64,000 bases of DNA from Paenibacillus sp. HWE-109 (GTDB lineage Bacteria > Bacillota > Bacilli > Paenibacillales > NBRC-103111): positions 7,552,501 to 7,616,500 of the forward strand of contig NZ_CP091881.1 of assembly GCF_022163125.1 (NCBI RefSeq). Reading direction: 5' to 3'. Of this stretch, positions 26,456 to 33,991 are shown piece after piece. Below the pieces are notes generated by a model, which searched no databases, had not been told where the DNA came from, and saw only the letters and a program-made list of their open reading frames with translations. A program made the translations under genes and the position numbers. Within the stretch, counting starts at the first letter, position 1. The number at the start of each line of letters is the position of its first letter.

Positions 26456-27100
26456 ATGGCATTTTCGTTAAAAGCTGAAGCGCGCAAGGACGTTACCAAA
26501 TCGGATATTAAACAGTTGCGGCTGAAAGGCAGAGTTCCTGCTGTCGTGTATGGCAAGAAAGTGGCTGCCACGGTCATTACCGTTGATCAAAAGGAATTAA
26601 CGGCGCTGCTCCAGCGCAATCCGCACGCGATTATCGATTTGGATTTGCCGGGTGGCGGCGGCAGACAGCCTGTGATGATCAATGAGATCCAGCGCAATCC
26701 GCTGAACCGCCAACTGCTGCATATTGATTTCCACCAAATTAATATGGATGAGCCGGTCAAGACGGTGGTCTCCCTCGATTTCGTCGGCGAAGCGGAGGGC
26801 GCCAAAGAAGGCGGGATTGTGCAAATTCAAATGCATGAGCTGGAAATTCGCTGTTTGCCAAGTCAGATTCCTAGTTCCATCAAGGTTGATATTACAGGTG
26901 TTGGTCTCGGGGAGAACATGCTGGTGAATCAAATTACTGTTCCTGCGGGCATTGAAGTGAAATCGGATGCTAATGATTTAATACTTACCGTACTAGCGCC
27001 GCAGAAGGAAACTGAGGAGCCGCAGGCGGCCAACAATGAGGAAAGAATCGGTGAAGCAGAGACATCGAATGAAGCGGCTACGGCCGGGCAGCCGGTGTAG
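26456..27100 (+). CDS. ctc: Ribosomal protein L25/general stress protein Ctc
   Basis: This 214-residue protein of the L25/TL5/Ctc family binds 5S rRNA. An N-terminal L25-like domain (about 1-90) includes RLKGRVPAVVYGKK and LNRQLLHIDFHQI. The TL5-type C-terminal beta domain (about 95-180) and an acidic, probably disordered tail rich in E, N and A (185-214) follow. TTAGGAGG precedes the ATG. In Bacillus ctc is sigma-B controlled; no sigma-B promoter was identified here. Confidence 0.94.
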   Translation: MAFSLKAEARKDVTKSDIKQLRLKGRVPAVVYGKKVAATVITVDQKELTALLQRNPHAIIDLDLPGGGGRQPVMINEIQRNPLNRQLLHIDFHQINMDEPVKTVVSLDFVGEAEGAKEGGIVQIQMHELEIRCLPSQIPSSIKVDITGVGLGENMLVNQITVPAGIEVKSDANDLILTVLAPQKETEEPQAANNEERIGEAETSNEAATAGQPV

Positions 27101-27117
27101 CAGCCGAGCGAGAAGAA

Positions 27118-27152
27118 GGTACCCCTGCTTGGTGAGCGGGGGTATCTTTTGT
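27118..27152 (+). terminator. Terminator after ctc
   Basis: GGTACCCCTGCT pairs with AGCGGGGGTATC and is followed by TTTT. Confidence 0.78.
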
Positions 27153-27169
27153 TTGCCTAATGAAAGCGT

Positions 27170-27376
27170 TTAATATCCAGGCCTTGAAAGAAAAACGTGT
27201 GTTTTTCGATTATAAAATGTATGATTTATTTTAACAAAATGCGGGCTGTAAATTTCGATGAAGCCTATATCCTTATGGTGATTTTGATAGTATACTTGGA
27301 CGGGAATAACGGCATTCAGATGATCTTGGTAATGCAGATTGCTGGTAAGCTTTTGACCGTTTACATACATATTCAC
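27170..27376 (-). CDS. Possible small protein of unknown function
   Basis: This 68-residue frame opposes its neighbours in the 294-bp gap between the ctc terminator and pth. It reads as a plausible protein rather than noise: NAVIPVQVYYQ, DIGFIEIYSP, VKINHTFYNR and a C-terminal SRPGY. A GGGTGA lies 10 nt before the ATG. I do not recognise the family and there is no motif to assign a role. A plus-strand frame of similar length overlaps it (27197-27403) and has no ribosome binding site. Confidence 0.4.
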   Translation of the reverse strand: MNMYVNGQKLTSNLHYQDHLNAVIPVQVYYQNHHKDIGFIEIYSPHFVKINHTFYNRKTHVFLSRPGY

Positions 27377-27446
27377 CGATTCACCCGCAATTGTTGGATT
27401 TGAATAACGTTAAAGCCTGATTAGATCTAGGAGGACTTAGAAGAAG

Positions 27447-28007
27447 ATGAAATGTTTTATTGGACTGGGTAACCCGGGTAAACAATATGAGCTGAACCGG
27501 CATAATGTCGGCTTCATGGCCATTGACCGTTTCGCTGCCAAATGGGGAATCTCTTCTTTTCAAAATAAAGGAAAAGGGCTTCTTGGCGAAGGCAATGTGA
27601 ATGGCACGAAGGTGTATTTACTGAAGCCGATGACCTATATGAATTTGTCCGGCGAGTCGATGAGAGCCTTTCTGGATTTCTACAAAGCGAAGCTGGAAGA
27701 TGTGACGATCATTTATGATGATATGGACACTTCTTTCGGTCAGATACGGCTCCGTTATCAAGGAAGTCCAGGTGGTCACAATGGGATTAAATCGATCATT
27801 CAACATGCGGGAACGCAGAGTTTCAATCGGATTCGCATAGGTGTGAACAGACCGGCACCAGGTTACAATATTGCTGATTATGTCTTATCGAACTTCTCCA
27901 AAGAAGAGATGAAGTCGATTGATGATGTGCTTGACCTTACCTGTGAAGCGATGCTGTTCAGTTTGGAAGAATCCTTTGAGAAGACGATGGGGAAGTTTAA
28001 TAAATAA
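27447..28007 (+). CDS. pth: Peptidyl-tRNA hydrolase
   Basis: Releases tRNA from peptidyl-tRNA that drops off the ribosome. The 186 residues contain the family marks: GLGNPGKQYELNRHNVGFMAID with the catalytic histidine (H20 region), KPMTYMNLSG, and IIYDDMD with the catalytic aspartate, followed by GGHNGIKSI. TAGGAGG lies upstream of the ATG. The order ctc-pth-fin-mfd is that of B. subtilis. Confidence 0.97.
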   Translation: MKCFIGLGNPGKQYELNRHNVGFMAIDRFAAKWGISSFQNKGKGLLGEGNVNGTKVYLLKPMTYMNLSGESMRAFLDFYKAKLEDVTIIYDDMDTSFGQIRLRYQGSPGGHNGIKSIIQHAGTQSFNRIRIGVNRPAPGYNIADYVLSNFSKEEMKSIDDVLDLTCEAMLFSLEESFEKTMGKFNK

Positions 28008-28074
28008 AGGCGGCTGAGTCGCTTCAGACTCATTGTATGCAAGTTCCTTATTCGAAAATGCCAATGGCACATTC

Positions 28075-28104
28075 GGCTAATTTATCGGAAGAATGGTCAT
28101 ACTA
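28075..28104 (+). promoter_or_regulatory. Possible forespore (sigma-F/G) promoter of fin
   Basis: GGTCATACTA (28095-28104) matches 9 of 10 positions of the sigma-F -10 pattern and contains the sigma-G -10 CATACTA. The -35 candidate GGCTA, 15 nt upstream, is only a partial match to GYWTA. Bacillus fin is a forespore gene. Confidence 0.5.
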
Positions 28105-28139
28105 GGATGTAATCGAATAGGTGAAGGAGGCATACATAT

Positions 28140-28367
28140 ATGATTAAGTATATTTGCAGGCATTGTCATACCTTCGTAGGGGAAATTAATCAGCATGAGA
28201 TTACGGAACAGCAGTTAGGTTTCCATTTCTTGACCCCCGATGAGCGTAGAGATATAATATCGTATAACACGAATGGAGATGTTACGGTTAGGGTTGTTTG
28301 CGACTACTGTCGTGAAGCGTTAGAAGCGAACCCAGAGCTTTCCCTGCTGGCCAGTCCGTTGCAATAA
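28140..28367 (+). CDS. fin: Anti-sigma-F factor Fin
   Basis: Fin (YabK) is a 75-residue zinc-ribbon protein that helps shut off sigma-F when sigma-G takes over in the forespore. Two CxxC pairs (CRHC near residues 6-9, CDYC near 54-57) are in place, with VGFH-like core GFHFLTPDERRDII. GAAGGAGG precedes the ATG. The position between pth and mfd is diagnostic. A forespore-type promoter lies upstream and a terminator downstream. Confidence 0.93.
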   Translation: MIKYICRHCHTFVGEINQHEITEQQLGFHFLTPDERRDIISYNTNGDVTVRVVCDYCREALEANPELSLLASPLQ

Positions 28368-28391
28368 AATTCAAGAAGATAAAGAGTTAAT

Positions 28392-28422
28392 AGCCGAGGC
28401 AAGCGTGCCAAGGCTTCTTTTT
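28392..28422 (+). terminator. Terminator between fin and mfd
   Basis: AGCC..GGCA pairs with TGCC..GGCT around an AGCG loop, followed by TTCTTTTT just ahead of the mfd ribosome binding site. Confidence 0.65.
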
Positions 28423-28441
28423 GTGAGAGGAGTGTACTTGT

Positions 28442-31400
28442 TTGCAAGCTTTAATTCAAGCTTTTTCTGCGGATACCGACTTTCAAACGATCGTGTCAGG
28501 CATCAGGTCCGAGATGAGAGAGCAGCTCGTTGCCGGACTTACCGGCTCCTCTAAGCAGGTGATGATCGCAACACTCACCCGAGATCTGAATCGCCCGCTA
28601 TTCATTGTTACTCATAATATGTTTGCCGCTCAAAAAATAGCGGAGGATTTACTAGAATGTTTATCCACGGATGAAGTGCTGCTCTATCCATCTCAAGAGC
28701 TTTTGACGGCCGAAGAAGCGGCTTCAAGCCCGGAGATGCTGGCGCAGCGTATTGACGTTCTCACGAAGCTCGCGGGTGGTTATCGCGGCGTTGTTATTGC
28801 GCCGTTCGCAGGTGTGAGAAGACTGCTTCCGATTAAGCAAGTTTTTGAGGAGTCGCGCGTTACGGTCAACGTAGGCGATACGGTTCAATTGGAAGAGCTG
28901 CTAGGCACGTTATCCAATCTTGGTTACGAGCGCGTGGAGCGGGTAGAGACCAAGGGGGAGATGAGTGTTCGCGGGGGTATTCTCGATTTGTTCCCGTTGA
29001 CATCGGAGAATGCGATTCGTATTGAGCTTTTTGATGTGGACGTAGACTCTATTCGGACTTTCGATGTGAGTGACCAACGGTCAATAGATAAATTGACGTC
29101 GATCACGATCCCTCCGTGCCGTGAGATTCAAGCGGATAGAAAGCGATTACAATCAGCAGCTCAGGGTGCTTATGAGCTCCTGCAAGCCCAGTTGGAGAAG
29201 ATGTCCGACCGGTCATCGAAAGACAAGCTTCTGGAAGGAATCGGGCACGATATCGAGCTGCTCCGTGAAGGGCAAACCTTCCCCGGCATTTATAAATATA
29301 TTTCTCTGTTATATACGGAAAGACAGACCCTTATTGACTACATGCCTAAGGATGCTGTGCTGATTATCGACGAACCGGCCCGTTTGCTTGAAACGGCGAA
29401 ACAGTTGGAACGCGATGAGGCAGAGTGGATGATGCATGCGCTGACTGAGGGGAAGAGCTTGCCGGCCTTTGTGCTGTCCAAATCCTACGAAACCCTGCTC
29501 CATCGCAGGCCTTTCCCGACCTTATACCTATCGTTGTTCCTTCGCCAAGTGGTGGGGATCCAACCGCAGAATATCGTAAACTTCGTCAGCCGTGTGATGC
29601 AAAATTTCCACGGACAAATGAATTTGCTCAAAGCGGAGATGGAGCGGTGGAAGAAGAACGGCAGTCAGGTGATCCTGCTTGCCAATGGGGAAGACCGGGC
29701 GGAGCGCGTGAGGCGGGTACTGCAGGATTACCAAATCGAAATCCCCGAGATTGTCGATGGGAATCTGCAAACTGGCTTTGAAATGCCCTCGATTCATCTG
29801 GTTGTGATCACAGAAGGCGAGATCTTCACGCAGAAGCAGCGCAAAGCGCGCAAAGTCGAGAAGAAGCTCGAGAATGCCGAGCGGATCAAAAGCTATCAAG
29901 AGCTGAAGGTCGGCGATTATGTCGTTCACGTGAATCATGGGATCGGGAAATACGTAGGCATCGGGACCCTCGAAGTGGGCGGTATCCATAAGGATTACCT
30001 GCACATTATGTACGCAGGCGGCGATAAGCTCTCCGTGCCGATCGACCAGATTGATTTGATCCAGAAGTATGTGGGTTCTGAAGAGAAAGAGCCTAAGGTT
30101 TATAAGCTCGGCGGCGCAGACTGGGCCAGAGTGAAGAGCAAGGCACGGGCATCCGTCAAGGATATTGCCGACGAGCTCATCAAGCTGTATGCTGAGCGTC
30201 AGGCGACGACGGGCTATGGATTCAGCAAAGACAGCTCCTATCAGAATGAGTTCGAAGCCATGTTCCCTTATGACGAAACACGGGATCAGCTTCGTGCGAT
30301 TGAAGAGATCAAAGTTGATATGGAGAAGTCGCGTCCGATGGACCGTCTGCTCTGTGGCGACGTAGGCTACGGCAAAACAGAGGTTGCGGTGCGTGCAGCC
30401 TTCAAAGCGGCCATCGATGGCAAGCAAGTTGCTGTACTGGTGCCTACGACGATTCTGGCGCAGCAGCACTACGAGACGTTCCGGGAGCGATTCTCAGGCT
30501 ATCCGTTTAATGTGAAGGTGTTGAGTCGGTTCCGCTCCAAGAAAGAGCAGACCGAGGTTATGAAAGGTGTCAAAAAAGGCACGGTTGACGTCGTCATTGG
30601 TACGCACCGCCTGTTGTCGCAGGATGTGCAGTTCAAGGATTTGGGCTTGCTGATTGTCGATGAAGAGCAGCGTTTCGGCGTGTCCCACAAAGAGAAGCTG
30701 AAGCGGCTCAAGACCAATGTGGATGTGCTCACGCTGACGGCGACGCCGATTCCACGTACCCTGCACATGTCGATGCTCGGTGTCCGCGATTTATCGGTTA
30801 TCGAGACACCGCCTGAGAACCGGTTCCCGGTACAGACTTATGTGGTCGAGTACGGACCAACGCTGGTACGGGAAGCGATTGAAAGGGAGCTGGCCCGTGA
30901 GGGTCAGGTGTACTATCTCTACAACCGCGTTCAGGGCATCACCCAGATGGCTGACCAGATCTCGATGATGATTCCGGATGCTCGAGTGACCGTTGCACAC
31001 GGACAGATGGGCGAGCAGGAACTGGAGAAGACCATTCTGGATTTCCTTGACGGTGAGTACGATGTGCTCGTAAGTACGAGTATCATTGAGACCGGAGTCG
31101 ATATTCCGAACGTCAACACACTGATTGTGCATGATGCTGATAAAATGGGACTCTCTCAGTTGTACCAGCTGCGGGGCCGTGTAGGCCGTTCCAACCGCGT
31201 AGCCTATGCCTATTTTACGTATCAGCGTGATAAAGTGCTGACCGAAGTAGCGGAGAAACGGCTTCAAGCGATTAAAGAGTTTACAGAACTTGGTTCAGGC
31301 TTTAAAATTGCCATGAGGGATTTATCAATTCGCGGCGCTGGCAATTTGCTCGGCGCAGAGCAGCATGGCTTCATTGCCTCGGTTGGTTTTGATTTATATT

Positions 31401-31969
31401 CCCAAATGCTAGCTGAAGAAATTGCAAAGCTGAAACTAGAAATAGATGGAGAAGCGGTCATTCCCGAGCCGGAATGGCATACTTCAATCGATATACAATT
31501 GGACGCGTATTTACCATCCGACTACATCTACGACAGCATGCAAAAAATCGAAATTTACAAAAAAGTGGCCGCCATTCGCACATTGGAAGAAGCCGCGGAT
31601 CTGCATGATGAGCTCGTGGATCGCTTCGGTGATCTGCCGCAATCCGTATTCAACTTACTGTCAGTGGCTCGTTTGAAAGCGTACGGTTCGGAGTATCGGA
31701 TTGAAACGATCAGCCAAAAAGGGGAAGATTACCTCATTAAGGTGCATATTGACCAAAATGGCAAGCTGGATGGACAGAAGCTTATTGCCTTGTCCAAAGG
31801 CTTTGATGGACGTATCAAGCTTAACGCAGATCCTCAGTTGCAAATAGTTATTCGCTGTAAAGGCTTGAAACCAGAAGCTTCCATCGAATTGGTGGAGAAA
31901 TTTTTGGTACAATATAAGGATGTTTTGAAAACGAAAGGGGAATTAAAGGATGTTGCCAAATCATACTAG
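28442..31969 (+). CDS. mfd: Transcription-repair coupling factor Mfd
   Basis: Mfd displaces RNA polymerase stalled at DNA damage and recruits UvrA. The 1175 residues show the UvrB-like N-terminal modules, the RNA polymerase interaction domain (about 490-560, VGDYVVHVNHGIGKYVGI) and a RecG-like helicase motor. Walker A GDVGYGKTE is at about 639 and DEEQRFG at about 740. The TRG region and C-terminal regulatory domain follow. The start is TTG with GAGAGGAG ahead. Its last codons overlap the prsA start by 20 bp, so the two are co-expressed. Confidence 0.97.
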   Translation: MQALIQAFSADTDFQTIVSGIRSEMREQLVAGLTGSSKQVMIATLTRDLNRPLFIVTHNMFAAQKIAEDLLECLSTDEVLLYPSQELLTAEEAASSPEMLAQRIDVLTKLAGGYRGVVIAPFAGVRRLLPIKQVFEESRVTVNVGDTVQLEELLGTLSNLGYERVERVETKGEMSVRGGILDLFPLTSENAIRIELFDVDVDSIRTFDVSDQRSIDKLTSITIPPCREIQADRKRLQSAAQGAYELLQAQLEKMSDRSSKDKLLEGIGHDIELLREGQTFPGIYKYISLLYTERQTLIDYMPKDAVLIIDEPARLLETAKQLERDEAEWMMHALTEGKSLPAFVLSKSYETLLHRRPFPTLYLSLFLRQVVGIQPQNIVNFVSRVMQNFHGQMNLLKAEMERWKKNGSQVILLANGEDRAERVRRVLQDYQIEIPEIVDGNLQTGFEMPSIHLVVITEGEIFTQKQRKARKVEKKLENAERIKSYQELKVGDYVVHVNHGIGKYVGIGTLEVGGIHKDYLHIMYAGGDKLSVPIDQIDLIQKYVGSEEKEPKVYKLGGADWARVKSKARASVKDIADELIKLYAERQATTGYGFSKDSSYQNEFEAMFPYDETRDQLRAIEEIKVDMEKSRPMDRLLCGDVGYGKTEVAVRAAFKAAIDGKQVAVLVPTTILAQQHYETFRERFSGYPFNVKVLSRFRSKKEQTEVMKGVKKGTVDVVIGTHRLLSQDVQFKDLGLLIVDEEQRFGVSHKEKLKRLKTNVDVLTLTATPIPRTLHMSMLGVRDLSVIETPPENRFPVQTYVVEYGPTLVREAIERELAREGQVYYLYNRVQGITQMADQISMMIPDARVTVAHGQMGEQELEKTILDFLDGEYDVLVSTSIIETGVDIPNVNTLIVHDADKMGLSQLYQLRGRVGRSNRVAYAYFTYQRDKVLTEVAEKRLQAIKEFTELGSGFKIAMRDLSIRGAGNLLGAEQHGFIASVGFDLYSQMLAEEIAKLKLEIDGEAVIPEPEWHTSIDIQLDAYLPSDYIYDSMQKIEIYKKVAAIRTLEEAADLHDELVDRFGDLPQSVFNLLSVARLKAYGSEYRIETISQKGEDYLIKVHIDQNGKLDGQKLIALSKGFDGRIKLNADPQLQIVIRCKGLKPEASIELVEKFLVQYKDVLKTKGELKDVAKSY

Positions 31970-33074
31970 CAAACAACGACTTTTATCCAAAAAAATGATC
32001 GTGACCGTGGCGGCTGCTGTCGTGGCATTTTCAGTATTAAGCGGATGCGGTAGTAAAAAAGAAGGCGGAGCTACAGCGACTGCTTCCGCTTCACCTTCTG
32101 CAACTACTGCAGCGCCAGCAACGACAGGGAATCCTGCCGATGTGATCGCAACGTATAAGGATGGCGGCAAGATTACTCGCGCCGAGTTTAACTCCTTCAT
32201 CAATGTGAACAAAATGTTTTCGCCGCAATTGGCGCAATACATGACAGATCCTGCTTTTCAGCAAGATATGTTGAAACAAATGGTAACTTTCCGCGTTCTA
32301 TCCGCCAAAGCAGACGATAAAGTGAAGACGGATGCAGACAAGCAAGTAACCGAGCAAATGAAAGCTATTACGGATTACTTCGGTAAACAAGAAGGCGGAA
32401 TGGACAAGCAGTTGAAAGACAACGGGATCGAATTGAAAGATATCGAATCCTTGATGAAAATGAGCTTCTACACAATGGGCAGCATGGAAACCAAAATTAC
32501 GGACAAAGCGGTTCAGGATGCCTACAATGAGCAAGCAGCAGCGCATGCTTTTGATATCGCAACAGTTAGCCATATTCTTATTTCCTTGAAAGATGCGGCA
32601 ACGCAAAAAGATCTGCGCACCAAAGATGAAGCCTTGGCAAGAGCGAAAGAAGTAAAGGCCAAATTGGATAATAAGGGCGATTTCGCAGCGCTTGCGAAAG
32701 AGTACTCCGACGATCCAGGTTCCAAAGACGCTGGCGGTACGTACAAAGATGCCGATGTGAACCAATGGGTGCCTGAGTTCAAACAAGCGACTATGACACT
32801 GCCTTTGAATACAGTTAGTGATCCGGTAGAATCCTCTTTCGGGTACCATATTATGAAAGTGGAATCCAGAAGCACGAAGCCGCTGGATGATACATTGAAA
32901 ACGCAAATTAAATCGCAGTTGGCAGAGAAATCGCTATCTGAATTTGCTGAAACAGAATATCCGAAATTGATTGAAACGAATAACTTGCCGAAAGCGGAAG
33001 CGAACCCAGCTCCAGCGGCAAGTCCGGCGGCAAGCCCGGCAGCAAGCCCAGCAGCAAGTCCTGCTGCAAAGTAA
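31950..33074 (+). CDS. prsA: PrsA/SurA-like foldase lipoprotein (parvulin domain)
   Basis: This 374-residue extracytoplasmic peptidyl-prolyl isomerase is anchored by a lipobox (LSGC, lipidated C33) after a hydrophobic signal (16-30). A SurA-like N-terminal domain and a parvulin domain (about 203-305, SHILISLKDAAT...GYHIMKVESR) follow. A low-complexity tail of APAASPAASPA repeats ends the protein. PrsA-type proteins fold secreted proteins at the membrane-wall interface. It overlaps the mfd end; B. subtilis has no such gene between mfd and spoVT. Symbol is by family, not proven orthology. Confidence 0.88.
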   Translation: MLPNHTSKQRLLSKKMIVTVAAAVVAFSVLSGCGSKKEGGATATASASPSATTAAPATTGNPADVIATYKDGGKITRAEFNSFINVNKMFSPQLAQYMTDPAFQQDMLKQMVTFRVLSAKADDKVKTDADKQVTEQMKAITDYFGKQEGGMDKQLKDNGIELKDIESLMKMSFYTMGSMETKITDKAVQDAYNEQAAAHAFDIATVSHILISLKDAATQKDLRTKDEALARAKEVKAKLDNKGDFAALAKEYSDDPGSKDAGGTYKDADVNQWVPEFKQATMTLPLNTVSDPVESSFGYHIMKVESRSTKPLDDTLKTQIKSQLAEKSLSEFAETEYPKLIETNNLPKAEANPAPAASPAASPAASPAASPAAK

Positions 33075-33082
33075 GAACTTAC

Positions 33083-33115
33083 CAGGATGTCCGATTATGG
33101 GCATCCTGTTTTTAT
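33083..33115 (+). terminator. Terminator after prsA
   Basis: CAGGATG/CATCCTG arms with a 12-nt loop are followed by TTTTTATTT. Confidence 0.8.
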
Positions 33116-33319
33116 TTGTTATTTTTGGACATGATAATCGCAGCAGGATGCAAAGCTACATAAAGTTGAATCCCTTAGCAGAAGCGACTGCATAGAAGAT
33201 TGGGAAGTGAAGAATACTATGGATAGAATTTCAGTTCCCCCCAAATCCCGAGCTAGTATACAAGATTTCATGCTCCTGTCGTATCTAATTCGTAAGCGGA
33301 AAGTGAGGCATCTAGAGGT

Positions 33320-33862
33320 ATGAAAGCAACTGGAATTGTCCGTCGGATAGATGATTTAGGGAGAGTTGTCATTCCCAAGGAAATACGACGCACGCTGCGC
33401 ATTCGCGAAGGTGATCCTTTGGAAATTTTCGTTGACCGCGATGGTGAAGTGATTCTTAAGAAGTATTCACCGATCGGCGAGCTTGGCGACTTTGCCAAGG
33501 AGTATGCGGAGTCCTTATTCGAGAGCACAAGTCATGTCGCGATGATCTCTGATCGAGACAACATTATTGCGATGGCTGGTGGATCTAAGAAAGACTATTT
33601 GGAGAAATCCGTAGGGGCGATTATTGAAGCCTGTATGGAAAATCGCAAGGCGGTATTGGAGAGCAGCAGCGGCACGTTCGAGATCATCAAAGATACCAAT
33701 GAAACGTTCTCTTCCTTTGTGGCGGCGCCGATCGTTGCAGGCGGAGATCCGATTGGGTCCGTTATTCTGATCTCCAAGGACGAGAATGTCAAAATGGGCA
33801 ATATGGAAGTCAAAATGGTCGAAACAGCTGCTGGATTTTTGGCCAAACAGATGGAACAATAG
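33320..33862 (+). CDS. spoVT: Stage V sporulation regulator SpoVT
   Basis: SpoVT tunes sigma-G dependent transcription in the forespore. The 180 residues consist of an AbrB-like swapped-hairpin DNA-binding domain (1-50, KATGIVRRIDDLGRVVIPKE) and a C-terminal GAF-like domain (about 55-178). ATCTAGAGGT precedes the ATG. No clear sigma-G promoter could be read upstream. The mfd-spoVT order, with prsA inserted, and a strong terminator behind make it a separate unit. Confidence 0.95.
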   Translation: MKATGIVRRIDDLGRVVIPKEIRRTLRIREGDPLEIFVDRDGEVILKKYSPIGELGDFAKEYAESLFESTSHVAMISDRDNIIAMAGGSKKDYLEKSVGAIIEACMENRKAVLESSSGTFEIIKDTNETFSSFVAAPIVAGGDPIGSVILISKDENVKMGNMEVKMVETAAGFLAKQMEQ

Positions 33863-33876
33863 CGAAATAGGTACTC

Positions 33877-33926
33877 AAAAGCTTCCTTACTCAGATGTCG
33901 CCATCTGTAAGCGAAGCTTTTTTTTG
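33877..33926 (+). terminator. Terminator after spoVT
   Basis: A long hairpin (AAGCTTC..CTTAC..CAGATG against CATCTG..TAAG..GAAGCTT) is followed by eight T. Confidence 0.88.
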
Positions 33927-33991
33927 TCTGTGATGACCGATTTCGTTATAATACGTCTATAGGTATCAATCAGGATTGAGGCGAACTTGTT

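Noticed and set aside
27197..27403. A plus-strand 68-residue frame overlapping the minus-strand candidate
   Set aside because: It has no ribosome binding site and a less protein-like composition than the opposite frame.
29528..30469. A 313-residue antisense frame in mfd
   Set aside because: The sense frame is unmistakable Mfd; the antisense translation has no recognisable motif.
33115..33320. A sigma-G promoter for spoVT
   Set aside because: No CATWHTA box with a suitably spaced -35 could be found; a claim would rest only on analogy.
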